A DNA stretch of 64,000 bases. Source: Oceanobacillus sojae (GTDB lineage Bacteria > Bacillota > Bacilli > Bacillales > Amphibacillaceae). Positions 7,746 to 16,226 of this stretch are shown one piece after another. The stretch lies in assembly GCF_007991515.1 (NCBI RefSeq), contig NZ_BJYM01000001.1, positions 1-64,000 on the forward strand, read 5' to 3'. Each line of letters starts with the position of its first letter. Positions within the stretch are counted from its first letter, which is position 1. The notes under the pieces were generated by a model. It saw only the letters and a list, made by a program, of their open reading frames with translations, was not told the origin of the DNA and did no database searches. Position numbers and translations under genes: made by a program.

Positions 7746-8484
7746 ATGAATTTAAAAAATAAAGTTGCATTCGTCACTGGTGGGAGCAGGAGGTATTGGT
7801 GCAGCTATTGTGAAAAAAATTGCTCAAGAGGAAGCGAAAGTTGCATTTACTTATGTTCATGCTGAGGAAAAAGCGCAAAAGGTAGTGTCGGAAATGAAGG
7901 CTCTAGGTCAACAGGGTGTTGCGATTAGGGCAGATAGCGGCAACCCCGGAGAAATTACAGAAGCAGTTGAACAAACAATAGCTTACTTTGGTCAGCTTGA
8001 TATTCTAGTCAACAATGCAGGAATTTTTCCGGCTGGGCCACCTGAAGCTGTTACATTAGAAGAATTGAATCATACGCTCGATGTGAATGTAAGAGGCGTT
8101 TTTATAACTACCCAAACTGCACTAAAATACTTAAAAGAAGGTGGACGAATCATTTCCATTGGCTCCAGCTTTGCTTATCATGTTCCTAAGCCAGATTTCA
8201 GTTTATATTCCATGACTAAATCAGCTTTGATTGGTTTTACGAAGGGTCTTGCACGAGATATAGGATCTCGTAAGATAACAGTCAATGCTGTTGATCCAGG
8301 TCCGATAAATACGGACATGAGTTCATCTGACGGTCCAAATGCAGAAAAAATAAAAAGTTTGCTGGCATTAGATCATTTTGGAGAGGGAGAAGATATTGCA
8401 GCAACGGTAGCTCATTTAGCTGGGGAAAGTGGCCGATTTATTACTGGTACATGCGTAGCTGTAGATGGTGGATTTGGAGCTTAA
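7746..8484 (+). pseudogene. SDR family oxidoreductase, frameshifted near its start
   Basis: A strong AAAGGAGGGG (7731-7740) precedes an ATG at 7746 that begins a perfect SDR N-terminus (NLKNKVAFVTGGS), but an extra base in AGCAGGAGGTA (about 7785-7793) moves the cofactor loop out of frame. From GGIGAAIVKKIA on, the remaining 230 residues are intact in the +1 frame: NNAG, the triad ending YSMTK, PGPINTDM and the FabG-like C-terminus ITGTCVAVDGGFGA. A TTG at 7765 opens the downstream frame but would give a damaged TGxxxGIG loop. Either a recent inactivation or a sequencing error. Confidence 0.75.
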
Positions 8485-8543
8485 AAGAAAAAATTCAGTT
8501 AAAGTGAGGCAGTATAAACAAATGGAGTATGGAGGAATAAAAG

Positions 8544-9170
8544 GTGACTTTAAAAAATATTATTTTAAGCAGGAAATCGGTACGGCATTATAACCCAAAC
8601 GTTATAATTGCCAGAAAGGAAATACTTGATGCGATTGAGTTAGCATCCAAATCACCAAATGGAAATAACATTCAAAGCACGCGATATTTACTTATTGAAG
8701 ATAAAGCATTGCGCACTAAAGTCAGAGCTGCTGCCAATAATCAAGAGCAGGTGGAAACATCCAGTTATCTGATTTTTGTATTGGGTGATTACCGTGCTTT
8801 TGAAACAGCAAATATCCGTGCTATACAGGATGAAGCATTTGAGAAAGGCTATTTTAATCAAGAAATCAAATCACTTTTGACGGATGCAGCCATTGTATAT
8901 TATCAAGGTATGTCTCACCAGGGCTATGTAAAAGAATTAGTACGTGATGGCAGTCTGGCGGCGATGAGCTTAGTTCTTCTTTTAAATGAAAAAGGGTATC
9001 AGACGATTACCATGTCAGGCTATGATAAAACTGCGCTTTTTGAAGCTTTGGATATTCCTGAACACTATGAAGATATTATGTTATTAAGTGTTGGGAAGGG
9101 AGCAGAGGATGGTCATGCTACTGTCAGACATCCTGTTGAAGAAATAACATTTGTTAATGCAATAGAATAG
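8544..9170 (+). CDS. Nitroreductase family protein
   Basis: 208 aa FMN-dependent nitroreductase. It begins with the family's FMN phosphate site IILSRKSVRHYNP, then ELASKSPNGNNIQSTRYLLIED, and ends with the second FMN contact (DIMLLSVGKGA). Such enzymes reduce nitro groups, quinones or other electrophiles with NAD(P)H. The start is GTG at 8544, set by GGAGG at 8531-8535. It lies 59 nt after the frameshifted SDR and was probably co-transcribed with it. Confidence 0.88.
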   Translation: MTLKNIILSRKSVRHYNPNVIIARKEILDAIELASKSPNGNNIQSTRYLLIEDKALRTKVRAAANNQEQVETSSYLIFVLGDYRAFETANIRAIQDEAFEKGYFNQEIKSLLTDAAIVYYQGMSHQGYVKELVRDGSLAAMSLVLLLNEKGYQTITMSGYDKTALFEALDIPEHYEDIMLLSVGKGAEDGHATVRHPVEEITFVNAIE

Positions 9171-9228
9171 GGAAATCAGGAATCACACAGGGAAAGGTTT
9201 CTCCGTAGAGGGTTAAATTCTCCTGTTC

Positions 9229-9246
9229 ATACCCATATGGTATAAT
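9229..9246 (+). promoter_or_regulatory. -10 box with overlapping palindrome
   Basis: TATAAT (9241-9246) overlaps a short dyad ATACC-CATAT-GGTAT (9229-9243). It lies 30 bp before the alpha/beta hydrolase start; the -35 is poor, so regulated expression is possible. Confidence 0.35.
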
Positions 9247-9275
9247 ATCAACGGAACATACAGGGGGGAATATGG

Positions 9276-10088
9276 ATGGAGAGGATTATAAACAATGTAA
9301 AAATTCATTATCAAGAGTATGGAGCTGGTAAAACCATTTATTTTTTACATGGATTAGGGCTTGATATTGCCAGCATGATGCAAACTTATGACAGATTTCT
9401 AGCTGATAAAAATATTAGACGCGTTTATATTGATTTACCAGGGATGGGGGAATCTGGGGTTAATGAAAACTTAAAAAACTCGGATGATATTTTACATACA
9501 ATTCAACAATTTATTGTAGCTGATTCTGGAGATGAAGCTGTATCATTGTTCGGGCATTCCTATGGGGGGTATCTGTGTTTCGGTTTAGCCCATAAACTGA
9601 AGGGAAAAGTAAATAGTTTGTTTATTACTTGTCCTGTCTTGATTGCGAATATAAATAATCGGAAAACAGCAAAACATAAAAATATTTTCCAGGAGAAAGT
9701 ATCTGTTGAATCGAATGAAAGCTACTATGAAGATTTTCTCTCCATGAATGTTTTGATAAATAACAAAGCATGGGAAAACTATCAAAAAGCAATTATTCCA
9801 GGGTTAACTAAATTTAACAGTGATTTTTGGGATAATTTACAATCAAATTATTTCAAAAACTATTCTTTTTCATTTGAAGAGGAGTTAGTCTCAAGTAGTA
9901 CGAAATACAAAGGAATTACGTTGTTAGGGAAGAATGATCAAGTCGTTGGTTATCACGATCAATTAAGTTTACTGGATGGCTCAAATGATTTAGAAGTTGC
10001 CGTCTTAAACGATGCAGGCCACAATTTATTCATTGATGTCCAGGAAGATATGGATTTCTATTTAAATAGATTTTTACAGCTTCTTTAA
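9276..10088 (+). CDS. Alpha/beta fold hydrolase
   Basis: 270 aa cytosolic alpha/beta hydrolase. Visible are the oxyanion strand YFLHGLGLD (about 22-30), the nucleophile elbow GHSYGG (Ser near 91), the acid in LLGKNDQVV and the base in NDAGHNLFIDVQ. The ATG at 9276 is preceded by AGGGGGG. No signal peptide. The substrate is unknown; it is a single gene under a weak palindromic promoter. Confidence 0.85.
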   Translation: MERIINNVKIHYQEYGAGKTIYFLHGLGLDIASMMQTYDRFLADKNIRRVYIDLPGMGESGVNENLKNSDDILHTIQQFIVADSGDEAVSLFGHSYGGYLCFGLAHKLKGKVNSLFITCPVLIANINNRKTAKHKNIFQEKVSVESNESYYEDFLSMNVLINNKAWENYQKAIIPGLTKFNSDFWDNLQSNYFKNYSFSFEEELVSSSTKYKGITLLGKNDQVVGYHDQLSLLDGSNDLEVAVLNDAGHNLFIDVQEDMDFYLNRFLQLL

Positions 10089-10164
10089 ATAAGATATTTT
10101 TCATTTACTATGTTATATTAAAAAAAACGTACATTACCATCTGAAAGAAAGGGGTGTCCAATTC

Positions 10165-10230
10165 ATGAAGAAAAAAATAATTGCATTTTTATCATTCGGA
10201 TATGGATACTCTACTGCTGATTTTCATTAA
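10165..10230 (+). pseudogene. Possible broken small membrane peptide gene
   Basis: AAAGGGGTG stands before an ATG that encodes 21 residues starting MKKKIIAFLSFG and then stops. The +1 frame continues with a hydrophobic stretch (TLLLIFIKNSQIGEVCLFLM) to a TAA near 10280. It may be a frameshifted small membrane peptide; no family is recognised. Confidence 0.25.
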
Positions 10231-10305
10231 AAATAGTCAAATTGGTGAAGTGTGTCTATTTTTAATGAATAAAGCAGTATAAATTTTTGATGGTGAGGTA
10301 ATAAA

Positions 10306-10701
10306 ATGAACGAAAAAATAGTAAGAAAAAACCCTGAAAAAATGCCGAGTCCTGTCGGTAACTACACTCAAATTACGAGAGTTCCAAAAAATGCCGAACT
10401 CATCGTGACTTCCGGACAAATTGGTGTTGATAAACAAGGAAATATTCCGGAAGACTTCAATGAACAGGTGAAGCATACATTTAACAATATAAAAAGCGTC
10501 CTCGGAACGGAAAAAATAAGCAGCGATAATATTATCAAGGTGAATATCTGGGCAACTGAATCCATTGATTGGGATTTCCTGTATTCTGAATGGGATGAAC
10601 TGTTTCAGTCAGCATATCCTGCAATGACAATCGGATATATTTCAGAGCTTGGCTTGCCTGATATTAAGATTGAAATGGAGATATGGGCCGCTGAAATTTA
10701 A
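10306..10701 (+). CDS. RidA family (YjgF/YER057c/UK114) protein
   Basis: 131 aa, the usual Rid length, with the core features SGQIGVDKQGNIP (about 44-56), EQVKHTFNNIKSVL and the C-terminal strand IKIEMEIWAAEI. In true RidA enamine/imine deaminases a conserved Arg follows YPA (PARxxV); here the motif is YPAMTIG, so the carboxylate-binding Arg is missing. It therefore probably belongs to another Rid subgroup and not the canonical 2-aminoacrylate deaminase. GGTGAGG precedes the ATG. Confidence 0.82.
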   Translation: MNEKIVRKNPEKMPSPVGNYTQITRVPKNAELIVTSGQIGVDKQGNIPEDFNEQVKHTFNNIKSVLGTEKISSDNIIKVNIWATESIDWDFLYSEWDELFQSAYPAMTIGYISELGLPDIKIEMEIWAAEI

Positions 10702-10728
10702 ATAGTACCAGCACACTTTACCTATTGG

Positions 10729-10775
10729 ACAAAGCCATGAACTACAAATTTGCAGTTCATGGCTTTGTTGTTTTT
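10729..10775. terminator. Bidirectional terminator
   Basis: A 15-bp perfect stem ACAAAGCCATGAACT (10729-10743) / complement (10754-10768) followed by TGTTTTT. It lies between the convergent Rid and old yellow enzyme genes. Confidence 0.85.
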
Positions 10776-10842
10776 AAAGAATGAACAGACAAGCATTGTA
10801 TATAGGACCTGTTCTTTTTTGCAAACCGCCAGCTTTAAACTC

Positions 10843-11895
10843 CTAAACTAAACATGGAAGCTGATCCTTTGTCTGATTCGGAAAAATCTCCCGAGTTGCT
10901 TTCAGACGAATAACCAGATCTGGATTGGATATAAATAATTGCCCAAATGCTACGAAGTCTGCCTGATCAGCTTCAATAATGTCTACTCCTCTTTCAGGAT
11001 CTATATTTCCGACAGCGATAAGTGTTTCATCCCAGTATTGCCTGAATAATGTATGCAGCGATCTTAGATCATTTTGAAGCGTATCCTCATAGTTTTCTAC
11101 AGACGGATGGAGGATTTTCAGCTGGTGTTTAGCAAGAACCCCTGTTATGGCACATACCATTTCTTCAGGATATTCCCATACATAATCTGTATCATCATCT
11201 TTCTTCTCGGAAATTCGAATGCTGATTCTATTTTTAGGAACAACCTTCTTTACTTCTTTAATAATTAAATCTAAAAACCGCAGTCTGTTTTGCAAAGAAC
11301 CGCCAAACTCATCCTGACGCTGATTCGTTTTCTCGCTGATAAACTGATCAATCAGATAACCATGTGCGGCATGTATTTCAACACCGTCAAATCCGGCTTC
11401 CATTGCATTTCTTGCTGCATCTCTGTAATCGTCTATTATTTGATAGACTTCCGTATTAGTTAAAGCTCTGGGAGTTTGGAAGGGTTTCTTCAATCGATGT
11501 ACCTTTCCGCTAGCGCTGATAGGTGAGGGGGCGACAGGTGCGTGCCCATTTAAAATTTCCTGATGGCTTACTCTGCCTACATGCCAGAGCTGAGCGAAGA
11601 TTTTTGTTTTATATTGATGTACTTCTCTTGTAACCTTTTGCCAGCTTAACATCTGGCAATGCGTGAATATGCCGGGTATCCCGTAGGTTCCTTTGGCCGT
11701 TTCATTTATAGCAATTCCTTCAGTAATAATTAAGCCGGCACCGTATCTTGCCCGTTTACCATAGTAGTCTGCAACCAGGTAATTGACTTCACCTGTTTCG
11801 TCATCAGCAAATCCTCTTGTCATTGGCGCCATTACAATTCTGTTATCTAATGTTAAGTTCCCGATTTTATAATTAGAGAAGATGGAACGTGTCAT
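10843..11895 (-). CDS. Old yellow enzyme family oxidoreductase (NADH:flavin oxidoreductase)
   Basis: 350 aa FMN-dependent TIM barrel. The signatures are VMAPMTRG, LIITEGIAI, IFAQLWHVGRVSH, FDGVEIHAAHGYLIDQFIS with the His pair that binds the substrate carbonyl, and QDEFGGSLQNRLRF. These enzymes reduce activated C=C bonds in enones and nitro compounds. I chose the ATG at 11895 because GAGGTGAT lies 6 nt upstream; a GTG at 11904 falls inside that site. It is divergent from an Lrp/AsnC gene. Confidence 0.9.
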   Translation of the reverse strand: MTRSIFSNYKIGNLTLDNRIVMAPMTRGFADDETGEVNYLVADYYGKRARYGAGLIITEGIAINETAKGTYGIPGIFTHCQMLSWQKVTREVHQYKTKIFAQLWHVGRVSHQEILNGHAPVAPSPISASGKVHRLKKPFQTPRALTNTEVYQIIDDYRDAARNAMEAGFDGVEIHAAHGYLIDQFISEKTNQRQDEFGGSLQNRLRFLDLIIKEVKKVVPKNRISIRISEKKDDDTDYVWEYPEEMVCAITGVLAKHQLKILHPSVENYEDTLQNDLRSLHTLFRQYWDETLIAVGNIDPERGVDIIEADQADFVAFGQLFISNPDLVIRLKATREIFPNQTKDQLPCLV

Positions 11896-11932
11896 ATTGA
11901 TCACCTCATATTGAAGTTTAATCTGATGCCGT

Positions 11933-11944
11933 ATTGTTTACAAT
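11933..11944. promoter_or_regulatory. Small palindrome in the OYE/Lrp divergent promoter
   Basis: ATTGTTTACAAT is a 5-2-5 palindrome in the 110-bp gap between the divergent old yellow enzyme and Lrp/AsnC genes, the expected location for an Lrp-type operator. Confidence 0.3.
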
Positions 11945-12005
11945 GGGATGATTAAAGTATATGCTATGAAAAACTTTAAATTTTAAAGAAAGCGGGGAGA
12001 AAAGA

Positions 12006-12422
12006 ATGTTAGATCATATCGATCACCAAATATTAGATTTATTAAAAAGAAATGCAAGACTTACATACACAGAAATCGGCAAACAGATAAACATGTCATC
12101 TCCTGCTGTGAAAACGAGGATAGAGAGATTAGAAGATAATGTAATAAAGCGTTATACGGTCGAGGTAAATCATAAAGAGCTTAATAAAGGAATACATGGT
12201 TTCGTTCTATTTCAAACCAAGAGCTGTGAAAAGTTAACGAATTACTGTAAAGAAAACAACAATATCATAGATTTGTGGAGGATTGGCGGAGAGTATAATT
12301 ACATGGCCGAAGTGGTTTGTGAAGGTATGGAAGAGCTGGAGCAAATCTCCAAAGATACAACGCAGTTTGCTTTTTCCAATATATTATCCGTTCTGGGTGA
12401 TCATCCTGTTAATAACGATTAA
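12006..12422 (+). CDS. Lrp/AsnC family transcriptional regulator
   Basis: 138 aa: HTH (DHQILDLLKRNARLTYTEIG, SSPAVKTRIERLED) and RAM domain with GEYNYMAEVVCEG. Clearly paralogous in layout to the Lrp-type protein at 3770-4207, including the shared LFxTxxCexLxxxC segment (VLFQTKSCEKLTNYC against VLFKSTDCKALSNFC). GCGGGGAG precedes the start. Divergent from the old yellow enzyme, which is its likely target. Confidence 0.87.
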   Translation: MLDHIDHQILDLLKRNARLTYTEIGKQINMSSPAVKTRIERLEDNVIKRYTVEVNHKELNKGIHGFVLFQTKSCEKLTNYCKENNNIIDLWRIGGEYNYMAEVVCEGMEELEQISKDTTQFAFSNILSVLGDHPVNND

Positions 12423-12439
12423 GAATAAGAGTTCATCAT

Positions 12440-12478
12440 AAAAACCTGACGATCAGAAATAAAATCATCAGGTTTTTA
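12440..12478. terminator. Bidirectional terminator
   Basis: AAAAACCTGAcGAT pairs with ATCaTCAGGTTTTT across a 10-nt loop, with one mismatch. Lies between the convergent Lrp and HxlR genes. Confidence 0.75.
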
Positions 12479-12506
12479 TCATTTTAAGCAATGCAGGCTT
12501 TCTCGT

Positions 12507-12863
12507 TCAAGGCGTAACTTTCTGATTCATTTCTCCCCAGTCACACATCATATTTAATATTGGAAGAAGCGATCTGCCCAGCTCAGTCAGTGAATATTCC
12601 ACTTTTGGAGGAATTTGCGGGTATTCTTTCCGCATGACAATTCCATCCTCTTCCATTTCTTTTAGCATAACACTTAGTGTTTTATACGAGATAGAGGCTA
12701 TATTTCGCTGTAATGCATTAAAGCGCATGACATCATTTTCAGACAGCCAATAAAGAATAATCATTTTATATTTTCCGCCAATCACGGATAATGTATATCC
12801 AAAGCCGGTGTCTTTTAAAGCGATGCCGTTTGGAACACAGGTTTTGTCAAATTCAGTTTGCAT
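12507..12863 (-). CDS. HxlR family transcriptional regulator, N-terminal Cys
   Basis: 118 aa from an ATG at 12863 with AAGGAGAG upstream. Winged helix: GYTLSVIGGKYKMIILYWLS, SYKTLSVMLKEMEEDGIV and the wing PPKVEYSLTELGRSL. C9 (DKTCVPNG) and a Cys in NMMCDWG occupy places comparable to the redox-active cysteines of YodB/HypR-type thiol sensors, so thiol-based sensing of quinones or disulfide stress is plausible. Its ATG lies inside the last codons of the upstream LysR gene (11-nt overlap), indicating translational coupling. Confidence 0.85.
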   Translation of the reverse strand: MQTEFDKTCVPNGIALKDTGFGYTLSVIGGKYKMIILYWLSENDVMRFNALQRNIASISYKTLSVMLKEMEEDGIVMRKEYPQIPPKVEYSLTELGRSLLPILNMMCDWGEMNQKVTP

Positions 12864-13758
12864 GCAGCTTCTCTCCTTGTTTATACATTTCATTCTTATC
12901 AGCTTCTGCAAAGCAATCAGCAAAAGCTGTAAATGCCTTGCTTAAAAATGGACTTTTCCGAGTAACTAATCGGGAAGTGACGAATCTGAATTGCTCTGGT
13001 ACTGGATAGAATTGTATTTGTTTATCCTTTTGATCTACTACCGATTCGGTTAGAAGTGTATTGCCGATTCCTGCCCGTACACAGCTCAGCATCGTATCCA
13101 GTGAACTTACTTCAATGGTATTATCAAACGAAATTCCATCATCTTGAAGCCAGCTTTTATTCGCTTTTCGTAAGGGGCAGCCTTCTGGGAAAACAACCCA
13201 GGCTGTATTTTTAAAATCAGAGAAAACATTCCTTTCTTTCGTCTGTCCTCCTGTTAATAGAAAAACTTCCTCCTCAAATTCATAAGCTACCTTTAGAGAA
13301 GAAAAATCATATTCACCGGTCAAAAAAACACCATCTAAGTCACCACTCAATACCTTCTGATAATTTTGCGGGGAAGTGCCGGTGCTTAACGTCAGGGACA
13401 CATCCGGATATTTTTTCTGAAATTCGGATAAAGCACGGATAAAAGCAGGGGTAGATGCAATGGTTTCTACGACTCCAATAGATAATGAACCGCATGGATA
13501 TTCCGGCTCCTTAACGGCTGCAATGGTTTCATCAGCCATTTGTATAATATCAGTAGCATAATTACACAGTAATGTCCCTTTTTCGGTTGGAGAAACCCCT
13601 TTGCGATCACGATGAAAAAGCTGCACACCAAGCTCTGTTTCTAACTTTCGAATCCGCATTGTAAGGTTAGATTGGACATACCCCAGTTTTTCTGCAGCCT
13701 TTGTGATACTGCCTTCCTGTTGTATCGTTACAACTATCCTTAAATCCGTCAACTCCAT
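12853..13758 (-). CDS. LysR family transcriptional regulator
   Basis: 301 aa, standard LTTR length. N-terminal HTH ITKAAEKLGYVQSNLTMRIR with the following ELGVQLFHRDRKGVSPTEKG, then a periplasmic-binding-like effector domain (LSIGVVETIASTPAFIRAL ...). Start at 13758 with AAAGGAGG. It is divergent from the old yellow enzyme/flavin reductase pair and overlaps the HxlR start downstream. It resembles the CzcR/YwqM-type subgroup; as a LysR protein it probably activates the divergent operon. Confidence 0.9.
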   Translation of the reverse strand: MELTDLRIVVTIQQEGSITKAAEKLGYVQSNLTMRIRKLETELGVQLFHRDRKGVSPTEKGTLLCNYATDIIQMADETIAAVKEPEYPCGSLSIGVVETIASTPAFIRALSEFQKKYPDVSLTLSTGTSPQNYQKVLSGDLDGVFLTGEYDFSSLKVAYEFEEEVFLLTGGQTKERNVFSDFKNTAWVVFPEGCPLRKANKSWLQDDGISFDNTIEVSSLDTMLSCVRAGIGNTLLTESVVDQKDKQIQFYPVPEQFRFVTSRLVTRKSPFLSKAFTAFADCFAEADKNEMYKQGEKLHAN

Positions 13759-13778
13759 GTTGTTACCTCCTTTATTAA

Positions 13779-13795
13779 CATCAATTATATTGATG
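13779..13795. promoter_or_regulatory. LysR-box palindrome
   Basis: CATCAAT-TAT-ATTGATG is a perfect 7-3-7 dyad containing T-N11-A, the LysR consensus layout. It lies 21 bp upstream of the LysR start and 111 bp upstream of the divergent old yellow enzyme. Confidence 0.6.
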
Positions 13796-13906
13796 ACAAC
13801 ATCATTAATAATCATTTTACTATATGATAAGTGGGACGTACAATTAATTTTAAGCAAATCTTCTTTTGAAACGGAGATGATTGCAAAACAGGAGGAGGAA
13901 TTTTTA

Positions 13907-15019
13907 ATGCATAACGATACAAAACTTTTTTCAAGTTATCAGCTAGGGAGTCTGCAATTGCCAAATCGGGCAGTGCTATCACCGATGACCCGCACCAGTG
14001 CCGAGCAAACAGGAGAGGCGACTGCCCGGATGGCTTCATATTACTCTCGCTTTGCACAAGGCGGATTTGGACTGATCATTACAGAAGGGATTTATCCAGA
14101 CCATATGAATAGCAGAAGTTATGAAAATCAGCCGGGAATTGCAGATGATCAGCAGGCAGAGGAATGGAAGCTGGTGGTAGAGGCTGTTCATAATGCAGGA
14201 GGAAAAATAATCGCTCAGCTTATGCATGGTGGAGCACTTGTCCAGCATGACAGTTTTACAGCTGTGGCGCCGTCTGCCGTCCAGCCAGTGGGCAGCATGT
14301 TAGAAGATCATGGCGGCAGCGGGGAATTTGCTGTTCCAAGAGAGATTACAACAGCGGAAATTCGTGATGTGATTGAGAGCTTTGCTCAAGCAGCTGTCCG
14401 TGCAAAACAAGCAGGTTTTGATGGTGTGGAAGTGCATGGAGCAAACGGATATTTACTCGATCAATTTCTAACAGATTATTCGAACCAGCGGACCGATGAA
14501 TATGGAGGGAAGACAGAAAATCGCATTCGCCTAACTGTAGAGGTTTTACAAGCTATACGGAAAGCTGTGGGTTCAGAATATCCGGTCGGTGTACGTATTT
14601 CGCAAGGCAAAGTAAATGATTTTCATCATAAATGGGCAGATGGAGAAAAGGACGCTAAAATCATTTTTGAACAGCTGGCAGCTGCTTCGGCAACCTATAT
14701 TCATACAACAGAGTATAAAGCATTTGCACCTGCCTTTTCAGATAGTCTGTCTACACTTGCTGCATTGGCAAAGCGGTACAGCAAGCTGCCGGTAATCGCT
14801 AATGGAAAATTGGGGGAGTCTGAAAAAGCAGAGAAACTGTTAGAAAAGAATGAAACCGATCTGGTTGCGATTGGAACAAGTGCCATTGTCAATCCGGACT
14901 GGGTATACAAGATAAAAGAAGGAAGGGCATTGAATACTTTTGAACATAGCTATCTTCAGCCTATAGCTACGCTTAGAGAAGAAGAGTATACAAACGGGGA
15001 AGAAAAATATGCTTATTGA
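13907..15019 (+). CDS. Old yellow enzyme family oxidoreductase
   Basis: 370 aa FMN TIM barrel from the ATG at 13907 (AGGAGGAGG upstream). Signatures: VLSPMTRT, LIITEGIYP, IIAQLMHGGALVQ, FDGVEVHGANGYLLDQFLT with His and Asn as the carbonyl-binding pair (the enzyme at 10843 has His-His), and TDEYGGKTENRIRL. It is thus a different OYE subtype from its neighbour. It overlaps the following flavin reductase-like gene by 11 nt, so the two are translated together; a shared flavin or redox partnership is an inference. Confidence 0.9.
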   Translation: MHNDTKLFSSYQLGSLQLPNRAVLSPMTRTSAEQTGEATARMASYYSRFAQGGFGLIITEGIYPDHMNSRSYENQPGIADDQQAEEWKLVVEAVHNAGGKIIAQLMHGGALVQHDSFTAVAPSAVQPVGSMLEDHGGSGEFAVPREITTAEIRDVIESFAQAAVRAKQAGFDGVEVHGANGYLLDQFLTDYSNQRTDEYGGKTENRIRLTVEVLQAIRKAVGSEYPVGVRISQGKVNDFHHKWADGEKDAKIIFEQLAAASATYIHTTEYKAFAPAFSDSLSTLAALAKRYSKLPVIANGKLGESEKAEKLLEKNETDLVAIGTSAIVNPDWVYKIKEGRALNTFEHSYLQPIATLREEEYTNGEEKYAY

Positions 15020-15620
15020 TCCAACAAAATTATCGGAAAAAGAGCTTTATAAGTTATTAATTGGATCTGTTCTTCCTAGACCAATTGCCTGGGTTTCCAC
15101 AAAAAGTAAAGAAGGCATATTAAACCTGAGTCCGTTTAGTTTCTTTAACGTGGCTTCCAGTAAACCGCCGATATTTTCTATTTCTATCAGTCCCGGAACA
15201 GAAGAAAGGGAAGGCAGTGTAAAAGATACGCTGCAAAATATTCGGGATACAAAAGAATTTGTGATCAATTTAGTGAATGCTTCTTTAGCAGAAGCCATGA
15301 AAACAAGCTCTGAAAATTTGCCGCCGGAGATGGATGAATTTCAAAAAAGCGGTGTAACACCAGTAGAAAGCACAAGTGTGGTTCCGCCATGGGTAAAAGA
15401 ATCACCGATCAATATGGAATGTAAACTGTACCAGATTATCCCTCTCGGATCAGATTATTTAGTACTTGGGGAGCTGCAGCAAATGCATATTCAAGATGCG
15501 TATTTTGATAATGGCTATATTGATATAAAAAGGCTTAAAGCGCTTGGAAGACTGGCTGGAAATTATATAGTAGCAGATAAAATAATCGATCTATCTGATA
15601 AGAACAGAAATAGAAAGTAA
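15009..15620 (+). CDS. Flavin reductase-like (DIM6/NTAB) flavoprotein
   Basis: 203 aa of the flavin reductase-like/FMN-binding split barrel family: VLPRPIAWVSTKSKEGILNL, SPFSFFNVASSKPPIFSISI, then DTLQNIRDTKEFVINLV and LGRLAGNYIV near the end. It binds FMN and may reduce flavin or act as a flavoprotein oxygenase component. Its ATG lies inside the 3' end of the old yellow enzyme gene (shared ATGCTTATTGA), which indicates coupling. Confidence 0.85.
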   Translation: MLIDPTKLSEKELYKLLIGSVLPRPIAWVSTKSKEGILNLSPFSFFNVASSKPPIFSISISPGTEEREGSVKDTLQNIRDTKEFVINLVNASLAEAMKTSSENLPPEMDEFQKSGVTPVESTSVVPPWVKESPINMECKLYQIIPLGSDYLVLGELQQMHIQDAYFDNGYIDIKRLKALGRLAGNYIVADKIIDLSDKNRNRK

Positions 15621-15706
15621 TTTATTCTATAGAAAACATTTTCCTTATGATATTAATAGTGATGAGATAGCAACATTAAAAATAAAGATAGAAAGAAGAT
15701 GAAAAG

Positions 15707-16099
15707 ATGCTAAAAAAGAAACAAATTAACATTACTCCAGATCCTTACGCTCCTTTCCATTTATCTCAAGGGATGTCTTTTGGAGATTTACTATTTATTT
15801 CAGGGCAGACGAGTATAAATGAGAATGGGGATCTTATACACTGTGGAAATTTCGTTGCTCAAGCTGAACAGGCTTTTAAGAATCTCGATAAAATCTTAAA
15901 AAATGGCGGTTCTACACTAAATGATGTCTTAAAGGTCACTATTTTCTTAAAAAATATGTCTTATTTTAAAGAGGTTGTTGCATTGAGGGAAAAGTATTTT
16001 TCAGCTCCTTATCCAGCGGATTCCATTGTAGAAATAAACCGTTTATTTCATCCAGATGCTCTTATTGAAATCGAAGCTATAGCAGTGAAAGCTGATTAA
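15707..16099 (+). CDS. RidA family (YjgF/YER057c/UK114) protein
   Basis: 130 aa Rid protein: LLFISGQTSINENGDL, VAQAEQAFKNLDKILKNGG, DVLKVTIFLKN and IEIEAIAVKAD. As in the copy at 10306, the conserved Arg after YPA is absent (YPADSIVEI), so classical imine deaminase activity is doubtful. It lies 86 nt behind the flavin reductase gene, possibly in its own unit. The ribosome binding site is weak (GAAAGAAGATG). Confidence 0.82.
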   Translation: MLKKKQINITPDPYAPFHLSQGMSFGDLLFISGQTSINENGDLIHCGNFVAQAEQAFKNLDKILKNGGSTLNDVLKVTIFLKNMSYFKEVVALREKYFSAPYPADSIVEINRLFHPDALIEIEAIAVKAD

Positions 16100-16170
16100 C
16101 GACATTGAAAATAAAATCATTAGAGTTGTGTCTTTCTAGCTGGATACAAGTTTTTATTTCTCTTAGGGCA

Positions 16171-16220
16171 TAAAGTAAACAAAGCAGTGACAATATTGAG
16201 CCGCTGCTTTGTTTACTTTA
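16171..16220. terminator. Long stem-loop between convergent genes
   Basis: TAAAGTAAACAAAGCAG (16171-16187) pairs perfectly over 17 bp with 16204-16220 around a 16-nt loop. U-rich tails are poor, yet the position between convergent genes suggests a bidirectional terminator. Confidence 0.6.
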
Positions 16221-16226
16221 CCTTGA

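Noticed and set aside
13703..13906. N-terminal extension of the second OYE
   Set aside because: The extra 68 residues run through the LysR promoter and operator; ATG 13907 has AGGAGGAGG and gives the normal OYE start.
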